A stretch of DNA of 64,000 nt. It comes from Sambucus nigra. Lineage: Eukaryota; Streptophyta; Magnoliopsida; Dipsacales; Adoxaceae. Position numbers and translations under genes: made by a program. This document shows, piece after piece, positions 32,207-43,170 of this stretch. The notes under the pieces were generated by a model that did not search any database, had not been told where the DNA came from, and saw only the letters and a program-made list of their open reading frames with translations. The DNA lies in NCBI GenBank assembly GCA_949130495.1, contig OX422213.1, positions 539,695,467-539,759,466 on the forward strand, given 5' to 3'. Numbering within the stretch: the stretch's first letter is position 1; each line of letters opens with the position of its first letter.

Positions 32207-34210
32207 GGCTATTCCGGGACAAAAACCAACAAAAATCCTAAAGGGCCGTCAAGCTCTACTAGATTAATAGCAAGTCCCACCCAAAATAAAAAATACAATG
32301 CTTGACTTAAACAACCCAAGGATCACAATCTTTGCCGTTGAAAGTTGCCGCTTTATAAAATAATTCCTGCACACTTAGGCAAACACATTACACGCATAGG
32401 GAGTATCAAAATAGTTAATGCAAGTAAAGTTAACTACTCCCCCTAAATTAATTCTCTCCCTTTATCAAGTATGATCAACTTAGAAAGACGTCTCCCCCTA
32501 AGATAAATCTCCCTTAAACTAAGATATGATAATAATAGGATTATATACCATTTCTCCCCCTATCATTCTCCCCCTTTTTGTTCAGGAATAGACAAAGGCT
32601 TAAAGAAGCAAAAATGTAATTGTGCATTTAGTGAAGAGAACATTAATGCATATGGGCAACAAAATTATAAATAATCTAACAAATAACAACTTAGACCAAC
32701 TAGGATGCAAGAAAATGATACCAATATGATATATAAATTATTAAGCATATGACATCAACAAAGAATGCAATAAGATGGATACCAAGTATGAATCAAAGCA
32801 TATAGGGATTAGAAATCAAAGCAAAGATTAAACAAAAATATCAAATATGTATACATAAGATGTAACTAATAGAAGTAAGTACACAGATATAGATATAAAC
32901 ACACAGATGACACACACAAAATATAATAGGAGTCTTTCACACTCGTATGGCAAAAATGTGTCATATGGAAACGGAACTATTGGGGTGTGAACTAGTAAGG
33001 ATTAAATTTAGACCCAATCACTTAAAAACATGTTCACGGAGTTCTCATTTGATTGCAAACTTCATCACATTTGAATAAAACCTCATGTGACAATATAGAT
33101 TGAACTCAATGAACAAACATACACAATGCATACAAGCCTAGCATGTTGATGATTCTACAAACCAATAGAGTCATGACATTAAAAATGCAACTAGGATAAA
33201 CGGACATTGTGCAGACCGTTGATATACCATCCAATCTCCCTCAATAAGCATATATATTAATTTTGAATGAATATATCAATCAAACATAGGCCTTGGCAAT
33301 TATTTTTTTTCTTTTAATGCCATATTTTCTATTTTTAGGCCTTTGGACCACATATTTCTTTTAGGTCCATTCAAAACGGTGGCTTACACTCGCAAAGGAT
33401 CACTAAGTCCTTTCGGAGCCCTTCCCCGTGCACATATTATTTATCATGTTTTCATTTTTCACACAAATCTCACGTGCAACGGATTTTGACATGCACTAGT
33501 CCTCCTAAGTCACAAATATGTAGATGACAAGATTGGAAGGCGAACACCTCACATAGCTCAAATATACATATGAAGTTAAAATTTCAAAGACTCGTGCATG
33601 TGTGAATAAATGCATATAAAAATAGAATCCATTTAAACAAATCAAAATCCAACTACTCCATAAAAATATGGTAAAGAACATTTTAAGGATTGACAATCTA
33701 AACCAAAAGTTCTAGCCACATGGGAGCGTTAGAGGAGGGATTCAAACACAAGTATATGCCACTTAAAGTGTGTTAAACCAAAATACACACAAAATAAAAT
33801 CTTTTTGAGTTGTTGACATTTTTAACCAAAAGTAAAAATATATACTCAAAAGACAAACAAAAATCATTTTGAATTTTTTATGAAGCTTAAATTCCAATAG
33901 ATAAAAGCCCAAATGATAAACAAAAATATTTTTGTATTTTTCATTTAATGCAAACAAAATGAAGAAATAAAATACAAAAGATAAACAAAAATCATTATTC
34001 TAGCATGTGATTAAGCATGGGGCATAAACTAGAAAATGATTAAACAACCATACATTTAGCATGTGAATGTAGCATGAAGTACAAATGCTAAAGTATGAAA
34101 ATACTAACACATTCATCCTTTAGATTTAGCAAGGGAGGAAGCATGTGAAAGTAAATGAGAATAAAAAACCCTATTTTGTAAGGCAACCAAGTCGGATTTC
34201 CTAACCCAAA
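32207..34210 (-). other. SIRE-B 3' untranslated region with extra purine tracts
   Basis: I see no coding frame. Four further AGGGGGAG-type tracts (sense strand) lie at about 32,435-32,444, 32,490-32,499, 32,551-32,560 and 32,567-32,577. The remainder is AT-rich and weakly similar to the SIRE-C and SIRE-D 3' regions. Confidence 0.6.
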
Positions 34211-36040
34211 TTAATGAAGAATGACTATCTTGGGAGGAATTTTAAAAACATTGGTTGCTTTACATTGGGATTTTCTAGGAATTCGTTTAAGATCAAAACA
34301 AAATTTCCTAAGATGACCTTTTCGACCACAATGTGTACAAGTAAAAACATGTCGAAAAGATTTACCTATGGAGTGATCTCTAAAAGCTTTCCTAGTAGAT
34401 TCTCCTAAAATGTTGGTTTTGGCTTTATGATTAGATTCATTACAAGTATTGAAGCCTAAACCATACATGTCATTTTTAATTTGAACCATTCCTAAGATTT
34501 TATCTAATTTTTTCGAACGACACTCCAAATCAAATTTGACATTACTAGAGTCTTTTAATTTATTTTGCAATTCTAAAATGTTAGACTCTAATAAAACATT
34601 TCTCTCTTCAACAGCAAGAAGATCCTTTTTTAAGGATTCCATTAAACCCCTGAGGCTATCTCTCTCGCGTTCTACATATTCAAGCTTCTCTTGAAGAGTC
34701 CTCTCATGTGTTCTAAGGTCTTCTACCAACATATTATTGTCAATGACCTTAACACGCTCTTTTAAACTAGCTTCTAACTTCAAATTAGCTCTTTTCAATT
34801 TAATAGATTCTTTATAAAGTTCTTGAAAAGCATTTTGAAGTTCACTCACATTAACCTCTTCTTCATTTTCACTCTCTCTTTCTTCTCCATTATCACTATC
34901 ATAAAAACAAGGGAATAAAAAACATTGACCTTGGAAGTGTCATGAGTTTGAGTATCTTCATGAGAAGATTCACTTTCGGTGCTCACATGACTAGCCACAA
35001 AATTTGGCTTAGTGGGGGAATCGGGTCCCTCTTCCTTATCACTATCACTAAGGGTCGCATTATATGAAATGGGTCGTTTACCCTCTTTCTTTAGTTTAGT
35101 GGGGCACTCAGAAGCCCTATGGCCATAACCCTCACAAACAAAACACCTATTTGACTCGTCCCTATTTAATTGTTCATTGATAGGTTTAGGGATCTTCTCG
35201 GCTTTGTCATGCTTAGAAGTTTCAAATTTCTTAAAATCATTTTTAAATTTATCTATGTTAAATTTAAGAAATTTTCTAAATTTATGAGTGAACAAAGCCA
35301 TGTCTTTCGAGTCACTATCACTCTCGTTCTCTACTACTTGTTTGACCTCTTTTCGGGCTTTTAAAGCAACGCCCTTTTCAATTTTCTTTTCAGTTTTAGA
35401 GGGAAACATGTCTAGTTCATAGGTTTGTAAATCACCTACAAGCTCTTCTAATTTCGTAGAGGCTAAAGTTGGTAACGAATTTAAAACGGTCACTTTTGGA
35501 ATAAATCTATCCGGTAGGGACCTTAAAATTTTCTTTACAACTCGATTGTCGGGTATTTTCTCTCCCAAGTTAAAAGATGAATTGACAATATCGGACAGCC
35601 TAGCATAAAATTCATCAAAATTTTCATTATCATTCATTTCGATAGTTTCAAATTGAGTGGTAAGATTTTGGAGTTTCGAAGTTTTAACGACACTTTGTAC
35701 CTTCGTGAGTGAGTTGTAAAATATTTCAAGCTTCTTTAGCGGTCTCACACGTCATAATGCGTCGAAATTCATCAGGTGTGACGGCGCTAAACAAGGCATT
35801 TAAACCATGGTAATTAAAATTAGAAAGTTTAAATTCACCCTCACTCCATCTATCGGCGGGTTTGGGAACGCGCTCATTATCTACTAAATGAGTAGGTGGG
35901 GACCACCCGTTAACAACAGACATCCAAACTCTCTCGTCGATAGATTTTAGTGTTGATTTCATACGCGCTTTCCAATACACGTAATTAGAACCATCGAAAA
36001 TAGGAAATTTTGAAAATGAGGAAAATTCTATTTTAGCCAA
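34211..36040 (-). pseudogene. SIRE-B gag (UBN2-like domain, two zinc knuckles, coiled coil)
   Basis: Gag of the SIRE/Maximus type, on the minus strand. FDGSNYVYWKARMKSTLKSIDE (about 35,925-36,000) opens the UBN2-like domain. LQNLTTQFETI, FDEFYARLSDIVNSSF and KILRSLP complete it. A first knuckle CFVCEGYGHRASEC lies near 35,120-35,160, then an acidic linker, a coiled coil (about 34,500-34,840) and a second knuckle CTHCGRKGHLRKFC near 34,306-34,350. The reading start near 36,040 is TTG, not ATG. A stop and a frameshift lie within 40 bp near 35,700-35,740, and another frameshift lies near 34,910. It ends at 34,211. It would build particles, but nothing follows it to copy the RNA. Confidence 0.85.
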
Positions 36041-36080
36041 AAATTATTTAAAGGATCTTTAATGAAATAAATTATCGCTT

Positions 36081-36095
36081 TGGCTCTGATACCAA
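36081..36095 (-). other. SIRE-B primer binding site
   Basis: The minus strand reads TTGGTATCAGAGCCA, an exact match to the usual initiator Met-tRNA site, two bases inside the 5' LTR end. Confidence 0.88.
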
Positions 36096-36097
36096 TT

Positions 36098-36217
36098 TGA
36101 AGTCCCTGAATTTTAGATATTCTTTAAAAACGATTAATTTCCTTTTTATGAAACAGATGCGGAAGCGTAAAGGTGATGGTTAAACTTAAAACAAATTTTA
36201 ATTTCTTTTTCAAATTA
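36098..36217 (-). repeat. SIRE-B 5' LTR, truncated
   Basis: Last 120 bp of the LTR, matching 30,422-30,536 with few changes. It breaks off into Copia-A integrase at about 36,217. The word GGTGATGGTT occurs on both sides of the break (36,173 and 36,220), a possible microhomology for the deletion. Confidence 0.8.
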
Positions 36218-37150
36218 ATGGGTGATGGTTATATTCCCCACCCAAATCGCATCTAAAACATTTGACAATAGTAGAATGTTGAGTTTTGATAATGGCACGA
36301 AATTTATTATAAATATCAAAAAAATTCGAACGTCGTTTTATGAGAAAAACCCAACAGTAACGCGAATAATCATTAATAAATGAGACATAATATCGAGACC
36401 CTCCTCTTGTAATAATAAGAGAGGGTTCCCACACATCCGAATGAATGAGATGAAAGGGTGCAAAAGTAGAGGAAATACTTCTATTAAATGGTAAAGCTGA
36501 AAATTTTACAAGTTTGCAACTGCTTCAATCAGAGATATCATAATAGTGTAAATCTCCTAATATTCCTGTAGAAGCAAAATATTTTAATCATGACCCTGAG
36601 ACATGACCAAGATGAGAGTGGCATAAATAAAATCTAGACAAATCTAAACTCAATCGAAAAGATGACACGTAAACACTGGAAGCTGTAGCCATTAGTACAT
36701 TGAATTTCTCCACGATGTACAATCCACCTTGCCTACGGCCTGTCCCAATCACCTTCTGATCCTGCACATGAAAAAAGGTAGAAGAAAATAAAACTGAGTA
36801 ACCAGCATCACATAGTTGACCAACAGAAATAAGATTCATTTTAAGATTAGGAATCTGGTAAACATTAGATAGAGATAAGTTGGGTGAGTCAATAGTCCCA
36901 ACACTCATTGAGGGCATGGATATACCATAAATAGTCATAACGGGCAATGAAGAAGTGGGACAAAAAGAACCAAATGACGATAAATTTGGTGACATGTGAT
37001 TAGAAGCGCTTGAGTCTATAATCCTAATACCTAAGGACTTATTGGGTAAAGAGATGGACATAGCGTGTGGCTGTGTGGCAAGAAAATTTTGAAACTGCTC
37101 AGCAAGAGAAGATATGGATGGAGTTGATAATGAAGAACCCGATACAAATG
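36218..37150 (-). pseudogene. Copia-A protease and integrase N-terminal part
   Basis: Minus strand. The protease has IIDSSASNHMS at about 36,993-37,022. Its triad reads D-S-S (37,008-37,016) instead of D-S-G. LSLSNVYQIPNLKMNLISVGQLCD is the typical block that follows. A gag-pre-integrase HSHLGH segment lies near 36,595-36,615. Integrase core residues appear in GGSRYYVSFINDYSRYCWVF (about 36,340-36,410) and CDLGGEY (about 36,230-36,250), where SIRE-B breaks the frame. Several stops lie between 36,435 and 36,590. The domain order is as expected for Ty1/copia. Confidence 0.82.
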
Positions 37151-37153
37151 AGT

Positions 37154-38063
37154 CTAATGGCAGTACAACTGCTGCAGTATTAGGCTGTAAAGGCCTAGAC
37201 GAATGCTGCTGAGATTGGTTGTTAGATTTCCAAGTAGAAAACTATTATTGAGGTGGTCAACTATTTGATTGTTTTTGTTATTATAGTACTCACAACTTAG
37301 GGCACTGAGACTTTCAATGAAAGTTCTCCTTACAGTAGCTACATTCATCAGTGGCAACTCTCGAATAAGGCTTATTCTGATTACTAGAAATTGGCCGAGA
37401 GGAGGCTGGGAAAACATATGGATTAGGGTCTGAAGAAATTACCTTCCTTGAATGAGTCTTGAGATAAATCTCCTTGACTAACAACTCGTGAACAATAGAA
37501 TCAACAGTTAGAAGTGGGCTACAATGATGAATCGACCCATGAAGACCCTCAAAATCATCACGCAATGCCATCAGAAACTGGCTTTGTTCATCCCTATTAG
37601 AAATATATGATGCAAAGGCCCATAATTCAGCTGACTCTGTGAGAGCCAACTGATCCCAAAGATCCTTCATAACAGAATAAAACTCCTCGATACTCAATTA
37701 TTTTTGCTCAAGAGCCCTAATATCTCTTTTTACGAAATTAGATTGTGTATATAATCTGTCCAAATGAACCCAAACTTCCTTTGCATAATCATACTTAACC
37801 AACGGCATACCTATGGAAGGCGTAACGCAATTGTTTATCCAAGTGATGATTTTGCCAGTTGTTTGCTTCCCAAACATCCAACAACTTTGCGTATTTTTCA
37901 ATATTCGTCTTATCGTTACGCTTACTCAAATCGCTATTAATGTAACCCCGAAGCTTCTTCCCCCTCAAAATTTCTTCATAACATAACTAACTCCAATATG
38001 TATAATTCTTCCATATAATTTGGCACTAATCGATTGCAGCGAATCATCTCTTTCACCATCCAT
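37154..38063 (-). pseudogene. Copia-A gag
   Basis: An ATG at 38,061-38,063 (MDGERDD) starts a Ty1/copia Gag. A UBN2-type core is visible in pieces: WINNCVTPSIGMPLVKYDYAKEVW and LDRLYTQSN (37,720-37,850), SIEEFYSVMKDLWDQLAL (37,640-37,697), and FLMALRDDFEGLHGSI (37,530-37,580). The zinc knuckle region CSYCKE...H (about 37,310-37,345) is followed by stops and lacks a clear last Cys. Stops occur near 37,695, 37,900 and 37,970. It would form the particle shell. It is broken but easy to recognise. Confidence 0.8.
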
Positions 38064-38238
38064 TGCGAAAATAAATAATCAAACAGTACCCAAATAGAAC
38101 CAAATCAAACGAACTAAATAATTAATTGAACAAACGGGAGGAAAAATGATCATCAATACTATCAAAATAGTTAAGTGAACAGAAAACTCACCGCGAAGTT
38201 GGATCCGCGGACTGTGTTGATGAAATTAAGCTTTGATC

Positions 38239-38252
38239 CTTCTCTTATACCA
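38239..38252 (-). other. Copia-A primer binding site
   Basis: The minus strand reads TGGTATAAGAGAAG and abuts the 5' LTR end. It differs at one or two bases from the initiator Met-tRNA site TGGTATCAGAGC. The 175 bp from here to gag is a short leader. Confidence 0.65.
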
Positions 38253-38435
38253 TGATAACATATTAAAGATCTACAATCAATAGAAAAGAGAAAATAGGGG
38301 CTGGGGTTTCATATTGATATAAAACTATAATACAATATAATGAAAAGAAGGAAAGAGAATATATGTCGTACAACAATCACCTAACAATAGAAGGGAATAT
38401 GCTATAGTACCCTTAATGCTAAATAAAACTCTAAT
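38253..38435 (-). repeat. Copia-A 5' LTR
   Basis: About 183 bp, TGATAACATATT at the left. ACTCTAATA occurs twice at the right (to 38,435 and to 38,449), so the outer border is uncertain. It matches 1-178. Confidence 0.7.
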
Positions 38436-38449
38436 ATAAAACTCTAATA

Positions 38450-39214
38450 AGGATGAAAAAAATGAGACTATTTAGATCTTTAGAATTGGAAAACTATTAT
38501 CTTATGTATTCTTCTATATCAGACACATAAAATCGACACATTCGGTGCAACAAATTTACGTGTCGCACTTGTATAGACTCATGTTCAGACTTCACATGAG
38601 ATCACTAGAGGTGGAGCTCCGAAGATAATAGAATTATCCTTTATATTATAGCACCATTTTATCTCACACCAAAAAAGATCTTTAGAGGATATTTCTAAAT
38701 AAATTTTGTGAGAAGTCTAAACGAGTGATTTTTTTTAATTCTTTTAATATTTGATACGTAACTGTGAGAGTATTTTTAAATGATTTTGTAATTATGGACT
38801 AAAATTTACACCAGATTTACCGGATGCATAAAATCAAAATATAATTTTCGAATTGACCGGTAAAAACCAAAATTGTCGAAAGTTAAAAAAAGCCAAAATA
38901 TCGAAATATTGGCTAGTTGGGTTTTGCTTTTTGTTTTGATGTACCAGTCGATAAATTCAGTACAAGCGATTTTACCATCCAAATTGTGGTTTTGGTATTA
39001 GTAAAGAGTCATTACGGACCAAACCATACCGCTTCCACCCATACTCTTGATTTATGAAAATACTCCAAGTTTCCCCCCAACTTTAATGGTGTTAATTATA
39101 TTAATGAAAATGTGGACACGTGCATGGCACATGAGAGTTTATCCAATCCAATTTAGAATTTTTAGAAAAAGATATTCTAAAAATCTAATAATTAAAGAAA
39201 CATCACATAAAAAA
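38450..39214. other. AT-rich spacer
   Basis: No gene, tRNA or recognisable repeat. Short ORFs here lack any motif. Confidence 0.5.
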
Positions 39215-39640
39215 TACTTAACTCAACTCAACAAAGACTTCTCCCGATTATTTGGGGTCCGTTACATGAATAGATTTTTTCATCATGCTTTGTTTAGGAA
39301 AATATTATCACTTAATCCATATAATATAATTTCCTTTTTTATAATAGCCGACCATGTCAAATTAGGTCTACATTTACCCCTAGCATTACCATCAATACTA
39401 ACTAAATCACTATTTTTTACAGTCAATTCTATTGGTTTACGTTTAATGTGTACAAACCATCTAAATCGATTTATTGTTAATTTACCTTTTATAGGATCTA
39501 ATTTAACTGTTTTACAAATTTGTTCATTTCTAATTTTATTCCTTCGAGTTTTACCACAAATTTATCTTAACATCCACATCTCTTTCGCGATCATCTTAGC
39601 ACATTTTTTTTTACAAATACATTTTCTACTTTCTACGAAT
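39215..39640 (-). pseudogene. RTE-type LINE, 3' fragment
   Basis: On the minus strand, about 39,280-39,605 reads KMIAKEMWMLR, GKTRRNKIRNEQI, then DPIKGKLTINRFRWFVHIKRKP and a CRPNLTWSAIIKKE segment. These match the conserved C-terminal end of plant RTE-like LINE proteins (MLRWM...TR.DKIRNE...RLRWFGHV.RRP). Directly downstream the strand carries CCCAAATAATCGGGAG and a run of TTGAGT words (39,221-39,262), like the 3' tail of such elements. The reverse transcriptase core and endonuclease are absent. It is a 5'-truncated remnant with at least one stop. The plus-strand ORF over it is a shadow. Confidence 0.62.
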
Positions 39641-40324
39641 TTTTTGAAAATTGTTCAAATCAAGCAAAATATAATTTGCAAATTTTTCAGAACTTCTGAA
39701 ATTAATTTCACTAATTTTTTCTAGGAAAGTGTACAAAATTTCATTATGGGTATAAACGAAAAGAAGTTTTAGTTTTGTAATCAAGTTTTGAAAATAATTA
39801 ATTGGAAAAAGTCGCGTGTCACTTACACTTAACAATTTTTTTACGATTTTGGGCAATATCTACTTTTTAATTAAAATGGTATTCAAATCTATAATAAAAA
39901 ATCAGTAATGTATTAAGGTAAACAAAAAAATTAATATTTTTATCATGAATTATATTCATTGAAAAATATGCAGCGAAATATAAATGCGGATTCTACAAAA
40001 ATATAGTAAAAATAGAAAAGTAAATGAAAAAAATGTGAGCTCAAAAACATTTTTTATATTAGTGTATTAATCATACTATTAATTGAAATATATATTAAAT
40101 ACAGATTATCAATTAATAATATGGAATTTGAAAAGAAGTAAAAGAATATTTTAGTAAAAAAAATTGTAAATGTAATATAGATATTTTATGTGGAATGGAC
40201 CCACTATTCAAAATATGCCTAAGGCTCCAACTTTCCTTAAGACGGTAGTGAATAGGTTCAGTCAAATCCTTTCCATTAAACAACATGTTTATACATTATT
40301 ATAAATATATTGGGCGTCCTTTTA
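39641..40324. other. AT-rich spacer
   Basis: Very AT-rich with no recognisable coding or repeat structure. Confidence 0.5.
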
Positions 40325-40902
40325 GGTCATCTCCAAGGCATTTGAGCATTTTTGCTTCCCCAAAATGCTAAAATATATTTTTGCTCCCCTCAAAAGGTGA
40401 CTTACTCCAAGGTGATGTGTATAATGCACCTTCTCGCGACATTTCTTTCGTCGTGCGCTTCTTTCCTCCACGATAGTTGAAATGTCGCAAGAAAGGTAAG
40501 AATAATTTTTTAAAAAATCATTCTATATTGAAAATATAATGTCATGTTTAATAATAATGTTTTAAAAAGGATTGGAAGAACAAATTATTTTCATAAAAAA
40601 ATGGGTGATAAGCATGAAAAAGTAGGTATTATTGTCAACTGGATTGAGCAGTTTATCGAAGATTTTGTAATAAACAGATTTGATGCGGTATTCTAACTGA
40701 CACGCGTGACCCTCCCGCATTAGTTTGTCGTGCAAACAAACATTTGCTTCTCCGGGGTAAGCAAAATCAAGAGCATTTTGGTCCTGATTTTGCTTCCCCA
40801 AAATAAAAATATTAGTTTGTTTCTTGCTTGGGGAGATAAAATCATAAATTAGGAGAGCAAAAATAGCATTTTGTAATTATGTTAGTTGTCTTGGAGATGG
40901 TC
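40325..40902. mobile_element. Harbinger/Tourist-like MITE, 578 bp
   Basis: The left end GGTCATCTCCAAGGCA and the reverse complement of the right end GACCATCTCCAAGACA agree at 13 of 16 bases. The element is flanked by TTA on both sides (40,322-40,324 and 40,903-40,905), the target duplication of PIF/Harbinger elements. Subterminal words (GCTTCCCCAAAAT, and its complement near 40,790) extend the symmetry. There is no transposase frame, so it would depend on a Harbinger transposase elsewhere. Confidence 0.72.
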
Positions 40903-40905
40903 TTA

Positions 40906-41721
40906 GTCAAGTCATTCTAGAAAACATATACAATTGCCTAGTTTTTAGTTTAACTCTTTAATTGCACATATCGTTTGTCTGGTATGTTCACATTTTGTAA
41001 TTATAAAAAATTAAAGAATAATTCATTCGAACATACAAGTAATAGGGCGCAGATACTAGTACACTTACAATTAATAGTTTTTTTCTTTACTAAACCACCA
41101 CTTTGCTAATCTATTTAACATACCCCTTGCACGAGGGGGTTATCTTAAAATATTAAAGAAAAATAGGGGGTTATGCCTGAGGTTTTATTTGACTTAGCCC
41201 CATATTTAAAATCTCAGATTAAACTTACCCCCTTGTGTTGGGAGGAAAAAGTAAAAAAATTATGAAAAGTAAGTCAGATAAGGCATTAAAATTTGGGAGT
41301 TAAGTTAAAATGACCCTTATATAAACATCATTCCTAGTTGGATTTATACTTAAGAAAATTGAGTTACATTGAAAATAATATTATTTGATTATGAATAGAT
41401 TTTACAAATTGATTTGAATTTAGACCTCAAATCGCAATCGACTTCTTACGAGTTCTAAGGTTATGTTTGATTGAAAGTATTTACCATGACAAATGTGTAA
41501 GATTCCATATTTTTAACTTTAACAGTGTTTGGTTGCACAAACTTACCTTGAAAAAATTTCACCGTAAGGAATATACAACTTACTAAATCATGAAAATTTG
41601 CATTTATCAACTTTTATTTTCTTACCTCCCATCATAAGAAAGAATTTTCAAGTCAAATTTTAATTGTTTAAGTTCTAAATAAACTCATTATTTTCAAGCA
41701 TTTTACACAACTATAATAAAC
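40906..41721. other. AT-rich spacer
   Basis: No gene. An imperfect hairpin CCCCTTGCACGAGGGGG lies near 41,124. I recognise nothing else. Confidence 0.5.
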
Positions 41722-42841
41722 TATAACACCTCGAGAAAATAAATCACTAGAGTGCCTCTAAAAATGTAAAAATGCATCCAATTTAAATCCTTTTTCAAAA
41801 TTATTTAACAATGCCCGGTGATGAAATAAATATTTGTGGAAGCATAAATGAATAAATAAACTATTTATTCTCATTAAATCACAAAATTCATTTGAAATCA
41901 TTTTTACAATAAAAATGTACAATCCTTTGAAAAATAAAGTACAAAGTTATGTATTTGTCCTTGTAACTCAAATCTTAATCACGGTGCAGCAATAAAAAAA
42001 CAGACCAGTACTCGAATAAAAACATGTCACATATATATAAACTAAAGGGGGTGAGCGAGAAAACTCAATATGGTCATATAATTGCTCCAAGTGAACTACA
42101 CATACTCGTGCGTGCACATATATAAGAGTGTATACATATGAACACTCATTATCATCCTAAAAATAAATATCACATCTTAGAATATCATTGTATATCACTA
42201 CACATCAGAAGTCCCCTATATATCGAATTCCCTCCGCACTTCCCTCCACATGGCGTGGACTCTCGATCACCTTTCTTGCCAATTATCCTCCCAACACTTA
42301 ATGGTCCCAAAATAGTATAATCACAATCATAGGGACGGATAGGGTATTTCCCCTCCTCGTCCCAATACAATAACTTAATAGCGCACAATGAAATCGAATT
42401 AATAGACCAACGGTTCCATGTCATGGCACACAAGATAAAAGATAAGAAATTAGCCCGAAAACACACCTAGTCCAGTGGGTGGTTTGGTTAAAGGATGTCT
42501 TAGAATCGTGCAACAACATTAATAGTATCAATATCACAATATATTATCTTTATCAATATTCCATAAATATGGTATTATCAATCTACCAAATTTTTTCCAA
42601 CCCAACATATGCGTAAAATTATCTAATTAAGATTTTTTCCAATTAATCCACATGAAAACAAGATCACAAAAATATGTGCACGATAAGGATGATATTTACA
42701 TACAAGTATAGCATATAAATATTCAACACATAGCATGGAATGTGTGTATAAAAACAAGGGTGAACATGAATAGTACAAAATATAACCACGGGAGAATGAA
42801 CCTACTTTAATTTGCAACACAATCCAACAAATTTGTAAGAA

Positions 42842-43170
42842 GTTTCAGTCATGCACGCTGTTGGAAAGATATTCATGGAAACTCCAAGAATTGCGAAACT
42901 AACGCAAATGTGTTCCTAATTCAATTTAACTAGGACTCCAGTTGTCGAGAAAGTCATATTCATAGATATATGATGCCAAATATGTCCTGAAAATGGCGGG
43001 TTTGTCCAAGAAAATTGCAGCTCTGCGCATTGTTGGGAAAATATTCATAAGATATTCATTAAAGCAACAAAAATTACCAAACTAGTGCCAACAGGTTCTT
43101 AATTCAATTTAAGTAGGACCTTTAGTTTTCAAGAAAGTCAAATTTGTAGATATACTAAATTGAAAATGCC
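42842..43170. repeat. Degenerate tandem duplication, unit about 170 bp
   Basis: CACGCTGTTGGAAAGATATTC...TTCAATTTAACTAGGA...GAGAAAGTCA recurs about 170 bp later as CGCATTGTTGGGAAAATATTC...TTCAATTTAAGTAGGA...AAGAAAGTCA. Roughly 70-75% identity by eye. Confidence 0.6.

Larger units (their letters stand above)
30422..36217 (-). mobile_element. SIRE-B: gag-only SIRE-like copia element, 5' LTR truncated
   Basis: Minus-strand element inside the Copia-A integrase. The 3' LTR is 30,422-32,193. The 5' LTR survives only as its last 120 bp (36,098-36,217). A primer site, a full-length but broken gag, a 2 kb untranslated region and a polypurine tract are present. Protease, integrase, reverse transcriptase and RNase H are absent. 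About 25 host integrase codons and most of the 5' LTR were deleted together at the right junction, so no target duplication remains. Confidence 0.82.
1..38435 (-). mobile_element. Copia-A: outermost Ty1/copia retrotransposon, minus strand, interrupted twice
   Basis: Minus-strand Ty1/copia element whose pieces lie at 1-567, 28,506-30,421 and 36,218-38,435. From right to left it reads 5' LTR, primer site, gag, protease, integrase, reverse transcriptase, RNase H, polypurine tract and 3' LTR, the usual copia order. The RNase H frame runs from 28,506 into 567 once SIRE-C is removed, which shows both pieces are one element. SIRE-B interrupts the integrase. The LTRs are short, about 180 bp. Many stops and changed catalytic motifs show it is dead. 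I did not assign a copia sublineage. The far left end may lie just outside the window. Confidence 0.82.

Noticed and set aside
39047..39724. 225-codon plus-strand ORF
   Set aside because: Composition is hydrophobic and AT-driven. The opposite strand carries RTE-like conserved blocks, so this is a shadow.
41460..41660. Possible hAT-like MITE around TGTTTGGTTG
   Set aside because: I could not find matching ends or a target duplication.
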